This document shows positions 39,166-51,042 of a stretch of 64,000 nucleotides of DNA, piece by piece. The translations under genes were made by a program, and so were the position numbers. The stretch's first letter is position 1; every line of letters starts with the position of its first letter. The stretch is from Thermohalobaculum sp963822985. Lineage in GTDB: Bacteria; Pseudomonadota; Alphaproteobacteria; Rhodobacterales; Rhodobacteraceae. The DNA lies in the NCBI GenBank assembly GCA_963822985.1, contig CAWGJU010000015.1, positions 124,001-188,000 on the forward strand, in the 5' to 3' direction. The notes under the pieces are model-generated. The model was not told the DNA's origin. It worked only from the letters and a program-made list of their open reading frames with translations, and searched no databases.

Positions 39166-41421
39166 TGTTCCGCATCCGCAAGGTCAGCGACGTGCGCACC
39201 GTGGCGAACCGCAAGGCGGTGGCCGAGGCGCAGGAGATCATCCGCGCGCAGTTCCCGGGCATGGACCGGGCCGAGATCGACAAGCTGCCGGACCGGCTGA
39301 CCGACCCGTTCGCGCATCGTTTCGTCGCCGAGCTCTTCATCGCCGAGCGGCGCGGGCATGTCCGCGGCGTGGCGCTGATGCTCTACGACCCGACGCTGGA
39401 GTTCGCCTTCCTCGACGTGATCGCGACGGCGCCCTCGGTCGGCGCAGGCTCGGGCACCGGCGGCGCGCTCTACGAGCGCTTGCGCCAGGAGGCGGTCGAG
39501 CTCGGCGCCAAGGGCATCTATTTCGAATGCTTGCCGGACCAGCCCGAGCTGGCCCCCGACGCGGCCCACCGCAGGCAGAACATCGCCCGGCTGCGGTTCT
39601 ACGAGCGTTTCGGCGCGCGGCCGATCGAGGGCACCGAATACCAGGCGCCGATCACTCCCGGCGATCTGGGGATGCCGCATCTGGTCTTTGACGGCCTCGG
39701 CCGGTTCGATCTGCCGGGCGCCGAGCGGCTGCGCAGGATTGTGGCGGCGATTCTCGAGCGCAAATACGGGCATCTGGTCTCGAAGGACTATGTCCGGAAG
39801 GTGGTCGAACTCGATCCGCGACGGCGGCTATGCGCTGCGCCCGCTGCGCTATGCCAAGCCCGACCCGCGCGCCGTGGCGGTGGATCCGCTGCAAAAGCCG
39901 ATCCCGCTGATCGTCAACGACAAGCACGACATCCATCACATCCGCGAGCGCGGCTATGTCGAAGCGCCGGTCCGCATCTCGGCGATCCTGTCCGAGATCG
40001 ACAAGACGGGCCTCTTCGCCCGCCGGGAGCCGCGGCGCTATCCCGACAGATGGATCCGCGAGGTCCATGACGGCCGGCTGATCGACTATGTCCGGACCGC
40101 CTGCGCCGAGGCGCCGGAGAAGACCTCCGTGTACCCTTACGTCTTCCCGGTGCGCAACGCGGCCCGCAAGCCCAAGGAGCGCTCCGTGCTGGCCGGCTAT
40201 TGGTGCATCGACACCTTCACGCCGATCAACCGGAACGCCTGGCCGGCGGCGCGGCGCGCGGCCGACTGCGCGATCACGGCGGCCGACGCGGTGCTGAACG
40301 GCGCAAGCGCCGCCTATGCGCTGATCCGGCCGCCGGGCCACCATGCCGAGCGGCGGAATTTCGGCGGCTTCTGCTATATCTGCAACGGCGCCGTGGCGGC
40401 CAACTACCTGTCGCATTACGGCACGGTGGCGATCCTCGACATCGATTATCATCACGGCAATGGGCAGCAGGACATCTTCTACGAGCGCGACGACGTGCTG
40501 ACCGTCTCGCTGCATGGCGATCCGAGTTTTGCCTACCCCTATTTCACCGGGTTTCGCGAAGAGCACGGGCGCGGCGCAGGCGCGGGCTACAACCTCAACT
40601 TGCCCTTGCCCGAGGTGCTGACCCCCGAGCAATACCGCGAAGCGCTCGAGCGCGCCTTTCGCCGCATCGACGAGTACGAGCCGGACTATCTGGTCGTCTC
40701 GGTCGGCTTCGACACCGGCCGCGGCGACCCGACCGGGACCTGGGCGAACCGGCCGGCGGATTTCAAGCTGATCGGCCGGCGGATCGGCCAGGCGGGCTAT
40801 CCGACGGCCGTGATCCAGGAGGGCGGGTACCGCGTGCGCACCTTGGGGCTGAATGCGCGCAGCTTCTTCGAGGGCTTGGCGGATGGCCTGAGGCAGGCGC
40901 CCCGGGTGCGCCATTCGAAGCCCAAGGCCAACGGTGGCCGGCGGACCTGGCGCAGCGCGGTCCGCCCGGAGGACCCGCCCAAGATCCGGGCGCTGGTCGT
41001 CGCCACGGGCATGTTCTCCGCCGAGGAGGAGAAGATCGCCGAGGAACTGGCCGCGGAGCGCATCGAGCGCGGCCGTGTCTCGGGCTATGATTTCATCCTG
41101 GCCTTCGAGGGCGAGCGGCTGATCGGCTACACCTGCTATGGCCCGATCCCCGGCTCCGAGCTCGGTTGGGATCTCTATTGGATCGCGGTCGCGCCCGACC
41201 AGCAGGGCAAGGGGCTGGGCGGCCGGCTGCTGGAGCGGACCGAGGGCGCCGTCCGCCGCGCCGGCGGCCGGACGCTGTGGGCCGACACCTCGTCGCGGCC
41301 GTCCTATGCTCAGACGCGGGCCTTCTACACCGGCCATGGCTTCACCCTGGCCGCGGACCTCGCGGACTTCTACCGGCCGGGCGACGGCAAGGCGCTTTTC
41401 CGCAAGGAGCTGACCGCGTGA
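39165..41421 (+). CDS. GNAT - histone-deacetylase-like - GNAT fusion (one frame change)
   Basis: About 751 aa after correcting one extra base near 39817. Residues 1-205: GNAT-like N-acetyltransferase (ERRGHVRGVALMLYDPTLE, GTGGALYERLRQEA, RLRFYERFGARPI). Residues 230-560: HDAC/acetylpolyamine amidohydrolase domain with RPPGHHAERRNFGGFC (catalytic His pair), LDIDYHHGNGQQD (Zn Asp and His) and GFDTGRGDPTGTW (third Zn ligand). Residues 590-750: a second GNAT (IAVAPDQQGKGLGGRLLERT, YTGHGFT). Such a protein could acylate and deacylate the same amino group. Upstream of the break the frame reads VVELDP, downstream IRDGGYALRPLRYAKP, both conserved. It overlaps both neighbours by 1-4 bases. Confidence 0.88.
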
Positions 41422-41819
41422 CATCGGACACCGTCGCCGCGTCCAAGTTGCAGCTGCGCGCCGTCGGCGGCAAGGGGCGGGGCGTCTTCGCCACTGGCCC
41501 GATCGCCGCCGGAGAGGTGCTCGAGACGGCGCCGACCGTCGTGCTCGACCGGCACGACACAGACACGATCGTCGGCACGACGCTCGACAACTACTATTTC
41601 GCGCACCCGCGCGATCCGGAGGGAGGGCTGCTGGTGCTTGGCGTCAGCTCGCTGCTGAACCACTCGGACGCGCCGAATGCCGAGACCGAGGCCCGGCAGG
41701 AGGAGGGCCTCGGCTGGCTGGTCGAGCTGCGGGCGCTGCGTGGCATCGGCGCCGGCGAGGAGCTGACCCGCCGCTATGCCTGCGAGCTCTGGTTCGAGCC
41801 GGAACAGGCGGGCGGCTGA
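41418..41819 (+). CDS. stand-alone SET-domain protein (putative lysine methyltransferase)
   Basis: 133 aa, barely more than a SET domain. AVGGKGRGVFATGPIAAGE is the opening strand pair; LLNHSDAPNAE is the NHS-type pseudoknot motif that binds S-adenosylmethionine; GEELTRRYA carries the catalytic Tyr. No pre- or post-SET zinc clusters. The start GTG is in a 4-base overlap (GTGA) with the fusion gene, so it is the third member of the ATP-grasp / GNAT-HDAC-GNAT / SET operon. The target could be a lysine or other amino group made by the upstream enzymes. Confidence 0.85.
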   Translation: MTSDTVAASKLQLRAVGGKGRGVFATGPIAAGEVLETAPTVVLDRHDTDTIVGTTLDNYYFAHPRDPEGGLLVLGVSSLLNHSDAPNAETEARQEEGLGWLVELRALRGIGAGEELTRRYACELWFEPEQAGG

Positions 41820-41820
41820 G

Positions 41821-42483
41821 TCACGCCGCCTTGGCGGTGATCTCGGAGTAGGCGCGGTTGATGTCGGCGAGGCGGCGGTTGGCGAGCTCGAGCATCTCCT
41901 CGGGCAGGCCGTTCGCGATCAACACGTCGGGGTGGTTCTGCCGCACGAGCAGGCGGTATTGCGCCCGGATCGCGTCCGGTTCGGCCGAATGCTCGATGCC
42001 GAGCACGCTCCACGGGTCCCACCGCTCCGGCACGTAGCGGGCCTTGAGCCGCCCCATGCTGGCCGGCAACAGCTCGAAGATGCCGGCCACGGCGTCGAGG
42101 TAATCGTCCTCGTTGGGATGGTAGCCGCCATCGGAAATGGCGATATGGAACAGCGCATCCATGATGTCCTCGAGGATCGGCGCGCCTCGGCCGAACAGCC
42201 GGACGACCTGCCGCGCATAGTCGCTGTAGCCGGCGACATCCTGGCGGCAGAGGTCGAAGACGCGGCCGACCGCCTCCTCCTGGCCGGGCTCGAAGGTGAA
42301 GATCTGGCGAAACGCGTTGATCTCGCTGCGCTTCACCCGGCCGTCCGATTTTGCCAGCTTGGCGGCCAGCGCGATCATCGCGATCGTGAAGGTGACGGAG
42401 TCGCGCGGGTCCGGCGCCGCCATGAAATAGCCGAGCGGCGTCGATGTCCGCAGGATTTCCAGAACGCGCGACCAGGTGATCAT
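41821..42483 (-). CDS. TerB/DjlA-like protein with C-terminal J domain
   Basis: 220 aa. Residues 25-145 are a TerB/DjlA helical domain (MIALAAKLAKSDGRVKRSEI, DALFHIAISDGGYHPNEDDY); residues 155-218 are a J domain with the HPD motif (VRQNHPDVL) that stimulates DnaK. There is no membrane helix, unlike E. coli DjlA. ATG 42483 was chosen because the longer reading (to 42570) adds 29 low-complexity residues. Tail-to-tail with the SET gene, one base apart. Confidence 0.87.
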   Translation of the reverse strand: MITWSRVLEILRTSTPLGYFMAAPDPRDSVTFTIAMIALAAKLAKSDGRVKRSEINAFRQIFTFEPGQEEAVGRVFDLCRQDVAGYSDYARQVVRLFGRGAPILEDIMDALFHIAISDGGYHPNEDDYLDAVAGIFELLPASMGRLKARYVPERWDPWSVLGIEHSAEPDAIRAQYRLLVRQNHPDVLIANGLPEEMLELANRRLADINRAYSEITAKAA

Positions 42484-42566
42484 CGGGGCATCATCGGCAA
42501 GAGAACTTTCAACTTGTTTATACTCCGCGAATCGACCGGGCCGAGCCGGCCGTTCGCGACACGCTG

Positions 42567-43055
42567 TCACCCCTTCCGGATGACGCTGAACTCGCCGTTT
42601 CTCTCGAGACAGCCTTCGGCCACCTGGGCGTAGTCCGTGATCCCCTTGAGGCGCAGGTTCTCCATCAGGTCGTGCTCGCCGAGCCGGGCCTCGTGCATCG
42701 CGCGGCGATCGATCTTGCCGTCGTAGATCACCCGGACCGGCCGGCCTTTGACGAGCCGCGACAACGGCTTGGAGCGCCAGGCGAGCGACGCCAAGGCGGT
42801 GTAGAGCGCGGCGAAGGTCGCCGTCGCCGCCAGCGCGGGCAGAAGCGGCGCGTTACCCGTCAAGGCGCGGCTGAGGGTGGAGCCGAGGATGACGACGGCG
42901 ACGATGTCGAGCGTGGCGCTGCTGCCGAAGGCGCGCCGCGGCAGGAGGCGGTAGAGGAAGACGGCCCAGCCGAAGATGATGCACGCGCGAATGCACATCT
43001 GCCACCAGGTGATCGGGTCGGTGTCCCGGCCGATCAGTTCGTAGAACGTCTCCAT
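42567..43055 (-). CDS. YetF/DUF421-family membrane protein
   Basis: 162 aa. Three membrane segments in residues 15-90 (IIFGWAVFLYRLL, IVAVVILGSTLSRAL, LPALAATATFAALYTALASL) followed by the soluble YetF/YcaP domain (GRPVRVIYDGKIDRRAMHEA, LRLKGI). Function of the family is not established; some members are linked to spore germination or envelope stress. Upstream of the DjlA-like gene on the same strand by 83 bp. Confidence 0.85.
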   Translation of the reverse strand: METFYELIGRDTDPITWWQMCIRACIIFGWAVFLYRLLPRRAFGSSATLDIVAVVILGSTLSRALTGNAPLLPALAATATFAALYTALASLAWRSKPLSRLVKGRPVRVIYDGKIDRRAMHEARLGEHDLMENLRLKGITDYAQVAEGCLERNGEFSVIRKG

Positions 43056-43123
43056 TGTCCCGCCCGGAACGGCCGGGATCGGGGATCGTTCCCGACCAGC
43101 CTCGAGACCGTAGCGGGCGGCGC

Positions 43124-45359
43124 TCAGCCGCGCCGCCGGGCGCGCGCCGCCTTGGCCTTGCGGATGCGCTCGCGCCCGGCCTTGCGGCCGCCGTCGCGCC
43201 GGGGCGCGGCCATCTTGGCTCCCTCGACGGAAAGGAGCTCGAGGATCAGCCCGCCCGTGATGGGCGCGGCCTCGCGCAGCCTGACGGTGACCGGCTGGCC
43301 GAGGCCGATGATACGGCCGGTGCGCTCGCCGACCAGCCTGTGGCGCTCGGCCTCGAGGCGAAAATAGTCGTTGCCGAGCGTCGAGATGGGCACGAGGCCG
43401 TCGGCGCCGGTCTCGTCGAGCTTGACGAAGGCGCCGGCCCGGCTCACGCCCGCCACCCGGCCGGTGAACTCGGCGCCGATCCGGTCCGACAGATAAGCGG
43501 CGACATAGCGGTCGACCGTGTCGCGTTCGGCCTCCATCGAGCGGCGCTCGGTCATCGAGATGTGCTCGGCCGTCTCGCTTAAGCGCTCGATCTCGTCCGG
43601 CGCGAGGCCGTCCTTGCCGAGCTTGCAGGCGCGGATCAGGGCGCGGTGGACGACCAGGTCCGCATAGCGCCGGATGGGCGAGGTGAAATGCGCGTAGCGC
43701 GGCAGGTTCAGCCCGAAATGGCCGAGGTTCTGCTGAGAATAGAAGGCCTGGGTCTGGGAGCGCAGCACGGACATGCCGACCGTCTCGGCGGCCTCGGTGC
43801 CGCGCGCCTGGGCGAGCAGCTGGTTGAAATGGCGGGTCTGCAGCACCTGGCCCTTGGCCAGCCGCATGCCCAGCGGCTCGACGATCTCGCGCAGCGAATC
43901 GAGCCGCTCGGGCGCCGGCTCCTCGTGCACCCGGTAGATCAGCGGCGTGCGCGCGGCTTCCAGCGTCTCGGCCGCGGCGACGTTGGCGAGGATCATGAAC
44001 TCCTCGATCAGCCGATGAGCGTCGAGCCGTTCGCGAAACCGGATGTCGGTGACGTCGCCCGCCGCGTCGAGGATGATCCGCCGCTCGGGCAGGTCGAGAT
44101 CCAGCGGCTGGCGCCGCTCGCGGGCCGCGGCGGCGGCGCGGTAGGCGGCGTAGAGCGGGCGGACGGCGCGTTCCATCAGCTCGGCGTCGAGGTCGGCCCG
44201 GCCATCGATTGCGTCCTGCACAGCCTCGTAGGCGAGCGAGGCAGGCGAGCGCATCAGCCCGCGCGCAAAGCGGTGGCCGATCTTGTTGCCCTGCGCGTCC
44301 AGCACCATGCGGACGGCCAGGCAGGGGCGGTCAACGCCCTCGACCAGCGAGCAGAGATCGGCCGAGAGCCTTTCGGGCAGCATCGGGCTGACGCGGTCGG
44401 GGAAATAGGTCGAGTTCCCACGGTTCAGCGCCTCGCGGTCGAGCGCGTTGCCCGAGCGGACGTAGTGCGCCACATCGGCGATGGCGACCCAGACGACATG
44501 TCCTCCAGGGTTGCTGGCGTCCTCGTCGGGCATGGCGCAGACGGCGTCGTCATGGTCGCGCGCATCGGCCGGGTCGATGGTGATGAGGGCGAGGTCGCGC
44601 AGGTCTTCGCGCTGTCCCAGGGTGCGGACGGCGCGGGCCTTGCCGGCCTCGTCCAGCACCGCGTCGGGGAACTCGTAGGGGATCTGGTGCTCGACCATGG
44701 CGATGAGCGAGACCTGCCGCGCATCGCCGGGCCGACCGTGCCGCTCGTAGATGTGCCCCTTGGGCAGGCCGAGGCGGGGGCCGCCGATGCTCTCGGCCTC
44801 GACCAGTTCGCCGTCCTCGGCGCCGCCGGTGTGCCCGGGCGGGATGGTCCATTCGCGGTTCGCGCGCTTGTCGATCGGCACGAGCCGGCCGCCCTGCGGC
44901 CCGGCGCGGTAGATGCCGAGGATCCGGCGCGCCCCCCGATTCCAGCTTCTTGATCGGCCGCGCGCCGTAGGCATAGTCGCCGTCCGAGATTCGACGCAGC
45001 TTGGCGAGCACCCGGTCGCGGGGGCCGAGCGCCGGTTCGCCCTTCTTGCGGGGCGCCATCAGGATGCGGGGCGGCGGTCCCTCGCCCTCCCAGACGGCCG
45101 GGACGGCGGCGAGGTCGCCATCGGCGTCCGGGCCCAGCACCTCGAGCACGGTGACGGGCGGCAGCGTGCCGGCGGGGCGCATGCGCTTGCGCTCCTTGGC
45201 GACATGGCCCTCGTCCTGCAGCTCGCGCAGGAGGCGCTTCAGCTCGGTGCGCTCGGCGCCCTTGATGCCGAAGGCGCGGGCGATCTCGCGCTTGTTCGCG
45301 GCCGCGGGGTTCTCGCGGATCCAGTCGAGCAGCTCGTCCTTGGAGGGGAAGCGCGTCAT
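43124..45359 (-). CDS. rnr: ribonuclease R (one homopolymer frame change)
   Basis: 3'-5' exoribonuclease of the RNB family, about 744 aa. N-terminal helix-turn-helix (NKREIARAFGIKGAERTELK) and cold-shock domains, RNB catalytic domain with DPADARDHDDAVCA (the metal-binding Asp cluster), RNNS-type GNSTYFPDRVSPML, HFTSPIRRYADL, then an S1 domain and a Lys/Arg-rich tail. The frame breaks at a run of six G on the coding strand (44932-44937): before it reads PIKKLESG, after it ARRILGIYRAG; removing one base joins them. This is the clearest homopolymer artefact in the window. Neighbours topA and dprA match the usual alphaproteobacterial order. Confidence 0.92.
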
Positions 45360-45394
45360 CGTCGCGCCCTAGCACGCGGCCGTGCGCCGGTCAT

Positions 45395-46294
45395 TCACCT
45401 TTCGCCGGCGAGCCGGCGGAAGAAACCTTCTGTCTCCTCGGTGGCCGAGATGTCCTGGCTGGTGCTGCCGAACAGTTGACCGAGCGGCGGCGACGCTGTC
45501 CCGCCCGCCCAGCTGTGCCCGCCGCCCTTGACGATGAAGGACCGGAGCGGCGCGGTGCAGCCCTGGTAGTCGACCAGCCAGACGCGGGTACCGTCGTGGG
45601 GATCCCGGTCGGCCAGCGGGCGCTCGGACCTGCCATCGCAATGGTTGCGCCGGGCGAAGAAGGCCAGCGTCTCGGCGGCAGAGCGGACACCGATGCGGTC
45701 CTGCCCGCCCCACCGTATCCTTCCGCCGCCAAAGGGGATCAGCAGGTCGTGCGTCCCCAAGACAAACATCATCGGCACGGGGGGCCCGGTCGCCGGGCAG
45801 TCGAGCCCGACCGGCAGCGTCATGATATGGACGGCGGCCCCGGCCACCAGCTCTGGCGCCTCGCAGATCAGCAGGAGCGTCATCGCGCCCCCGTTGGAGA
45901 GGCCCACGAAGAAGACGCGGTCGGGATCTACCCTGCCCTCGGCCGCCAGCGCGGCGACCAGCGCGCGGATGAAATCGAGATCGTTGCCGATCCCCACGCC
46001 GCCGACCGAAAGCAGCGAGAGCCCCTGGCTCCACATCTTGCCGATCGCGTCCGGGTAGACCTCGACCCATCCATGCTTGTCGAGGCCGAAGCCCGTCGAG
46101 CGGCGCAGGCGCTCGGCCGTGCCGCCCGTGCCATGCAGGACGATGATCGCCGGCCGCGGCCCCGATGCGTCGGGGAACTCGACGACGTAATGCCGGTCCA
46201 GACCGTTGACGCGAAGCGTCCGGTCCTCGGCCGCGCAGCCAAGAGCGGGGGCCAGCGCGGGCAGCAGCATCACCACGAGGGCGAGCAGTCTCAT
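45395..46294 (-). CDS. secreted PHB-depolymerase-like alpha/beta esterase
   Basis: 299 aa. Residues 1-22 are a signal peptide (LLALVVMLLPALAPALGCAA). Oxyanion loop VLHGTGGT, nucleophile elbow GLSNGGAM, charge-relay His in GGGHSWAG; the family (LpqC/feruloyl-esterase/PHB depolymerase) hydrolyses polyesters or hydroxycinnamate esters outside the cytoplasm. ATG 46294 begins the signal peptide; an earlier ATG (46327) adds 11 residues. It lies between topA and rnr, an insertion relative to the usual order. Confidence 0.85.
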   Translation of the reverse strand: MRLLALVVMLLPALAPALGCAAEDRTLRVNGLDRHYVVEFPDASGPRPAIIVLHGTGGTAERLRRSTGFGLDKHGWVEVYPDAIGKMWSQGLSLLSVGGVGIGNDLDFIRALVAALAAEGRVDPDRVFFVGLSNGGAMTLLLICEAPELVAGAAVHIMTLPVGLDCPATGPPVPMMFVLGTHDLLIPFGGGRIRWGGQDRIGVRSAAETLAFFARRNHCDGRSERPLADRDPHDGTRVWLVDYQGCTAPLRSFIVKGGGHSWAGGTASPPLGQLFGSTSQDISATEETEGFFRRLAGER

Positions 46295-46345
46295 CGGCGG
46301 GTCTCTTCCTGCGGCACGCCACGCCAACGCCCCGGCAGCTTCCGG

Positions 46346-48998
<2,653 letters not shown>

Positions 48999-49119
48999 AC
49001 TGCTCTCCTCGTCGCCCCGGCGCCGATCGGCTGATTGGTGCTCGTTCGCGCTTCTCTCGGCGCAGCGAGGGTAGATGGGCCGCGCCAGCGCCGCTGTCAA
49101 CGGCGCGTTTGGCGCACGC

Positions 49120-50355
49120 TCAGCCGGGGGCCGCGGCCACGACCCCGCCGGGGCGCAGCTCGATGCGGCCCGCAAGGTCGAGCTCGAGGATGGCCAGCGA
49201 CAGCTCGGCCGGGCTGGCGCCGCAGGCGCGCGCGAGCTCGTCCATGTCGACGGCGGACGGGCCCAGCAGCTCCATGATCTGCTCGGCGAGCGCCCGGTCG
49301 CCGGCGGCGCCCTCCTCGTCGAAATCGGCCAGCGCATCGTAATCGTCGCGCAGGCCATCGCCGTCAAAGAGGTCCACGTCGAAGTCGAACTCCCGCCCGC
49401 CCTCGGACAGCGCCAGCGTGCGGGGAGCGGCCAGCGCCTCCTCGACGTCGCCGCCATGCCGGATCAGGGCCGCGCCCTCGCGGATCAGCGCGTTGCAGCC
49501 GGCGGCGCGCGGGTCTTCGGGCGCGCCCGGGCAGGCCATGGCCTCGCGCCCTTGTTCCAGGGCGAAGCGCGCGGTGATCAGGCTGCCGGAGCGAGCGGCG
49601 GCTTCGACCAGCACGACGCCGCGGGCGAGGCCCGAGATCAGCCGGTTGCGGCGCGGGAAGTGCTGGGCGGTCGGCACGGTGCCGAAGGGCAGCTCGGAGA
49701 GCAGCAGGCCCTTCTCGGCGATGCGCTTGGCGAGATCCACGTTCTCGGGCGGATAGGGCTCGTCCAGCCCGCCGGCCAGCACGGCGATGGTGCCGGTGGC
49801 GAGGCTCGCCTCGTGCGCCGCCGCGTCGATGCCGCGCGCGAGGCCCGAGACGACGACATGCTCGAGGGCGCCGAGCTCGCGCGCCAGGCGCCGCGCCGTG
49901 CGCATGCCCAGCGCCGAGGCGTTGCGGGCGCCGACGATGGCGACGGCCGAGCGCTTGAAGAGCTCGGCATCGCCGATGATCCAGAGGACGGGCGGCGCGG
50001 GATCGATGGCGGCCAGCAGGGACGGATAGCCGGGGTCGCCGACCAGCAGCAAGACGGCGCCCGCCTTCTCGGCCGATGCCAGCTCGGCCTCGGCGAGCTC
50101 GGGCGGGCAGGTGCGGTAATCGGGCTTGCCGCCGCGCGATGCCAGCTCGGGCAGGGCGCCGAGGGCCCGCGCGGCGCTGCCGAAGCGGCGCATCAGATGG
50201 GCATAGGTGCGCGGGCCGACATTGCCGCTGCGCGCGAGACGCAGGCGCGCCAGCCGCTCGGCCTCGTCCGTCGACGGTGCGAAGGCGGGCGGGACGCGAT
50301 CGGGTCGCGGCGCAAGCTGCGTGTGCGGATGCGAGAACGGCTCGGCGACGGACAT
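49120..50355 (-). CDS. dprA: DNA processing protein DprA
   Basis: Loads RecA on incoming single-stranded DNA during transformation; 411 aa. N-terminal SAM-like region (LRLARSGNVGPRTYAHLMRR), Rossmann fold with VGARNASALGMRTARRLA, SGLARGIDAAAH and AVLAGGLD, and the C-terminal winged helix (IMELLGPSAVDMDELARACG). Between them lies an acidic insert (FDFDVDLFDGDGLRDDYDAL). ATG 50355 has GGGGG upstream. Its presence does not by itself show natural competence. Confidence 0.93.
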   Translation of the reverse strand: MSVAEPFSHPHTQLAPRPDRVPPAFAPSTDEAERLARLRLARSGNVGPRTYAHLMRRFGSAARALGALPELASRGGKPDYRTCPPELAEAELASAEKAGAVLLLVGDPGYPSLLAAIDPAPPVLWIIGDAELFKRSAVAIVGARNASALGMRTARRLARELGALEHVVVSGLARGIDAAAHEASLATGTIAVLAGGLDEPYPPENVDLAKRIAEKGLLLSELPFGTVPTAQHFPRRNRLISGLARGVVLVEAAARSGSLITARFALEQGREAMACPGAPEDPRAAGCNALIREGAALIRHGGDVEEALAAPRTLALSEGGREFDFDVDLFDGDGLRDDYDALADFDEEGAAGDRALAEQIMELLGPSAVDMDELARACGASPAELSLAILELDLAGRIELRPGGVVAAAPG

Positions 50356-50409
50356 GCTGCCCCCTTGTTCGGATCGCGCCAATCAGCGGCGCGCGCGGTT
50401 AAGGGGCAG

Positions 50410-51042
50410 TTAAATGTCCTTGCGGTGCCCGCCGGCGCCGATGCGCGGCTCGTGCCCGCGGGCCAGCCGGCCGATGTTCTCGGCGTGCCGCAGCCAGACC
50501 CAGGCGGCGAGCGCGGCCACCACCAGCACCGCCTCGATCCGGCCGAGCAGATAGAACCAGAGCGGCGCCGAGGCGGTGGCGGCCAGCGCGCCGACCGACG
50601 AGATCCGGCTGACGAAGGCCGCCGCCAGCCAGGTGGCGCAGACCAGCGCGCCCGCTGGCCAGTAGAGGCCGAGCGTCACGCCCAGAAAGCTCGCCACCCC
50701 CTTGCCGCCGCGAAAGCCGAGCCAGACGGGCAGGGTGTGGCCGATCACGGCGCCGATCGCGGCGGCCTGCGCCGCCAGGTCGCCCCAGCGCAGGAAGAGC
50801 AGCACGGGGACGGCGCCCTTCGCCATGTCGAGCAGCAGCGTGACGGCGGCCGCGCGCTTGTTGCCCGTGCGCAGCACGTTGGTTGCGCCGATATTGTGCG
50901 AGCCGATCTTGCGCGGGTCGACCGTGCCGAAGGCGCGCGCCGCCAGCAGCCCGATCGGGATCGAGCCGATCAGGTAGCCGCAGGCGAAAGCGAGCGCCAG
51001 CCAGGGCAGCGCCCGGTCCCAGGCCATGACGTCATGCAGCAT
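50410..51042 (-). CDS. plsY: acyl-phosphate glycerol-3-phosphate acyltransferase PlsY
   Basis: Membrane enzyme that makes lysophosphatidic acid from acyl phosphate; 210 aa with five to six hydrophobic segments. Active-site loops: GSIPIGLLAAR, GSHNIGATNVLRTG and GFRGGKGVAS, all intact. ATG 51042 follows GAGGG and overlaps the pyrC-like stop by 11 bases, implying translational coupling; ATG 51027 lacks a ribosome-binding site. Confidence 0.93.
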   Translation of the reverse strand: MLHDVMAWDRALPWLALAFACGYLIGSIPIGLLAARAFGTVDPRKIGSHNIGATNVLRTGNKRAAAVTLLLDMAKGAVPVLLFLRWGDLAAQAAAIGAVIGHTLPVWLGFRGGKGVASFLGVTLGLYWPAGALVCATWLAAAFVSRISSVGALAATASAPLWFYLLGRIEAVLVVAALAAWVWLRHAENIGRLARGHEPRIGAGGHRKDI

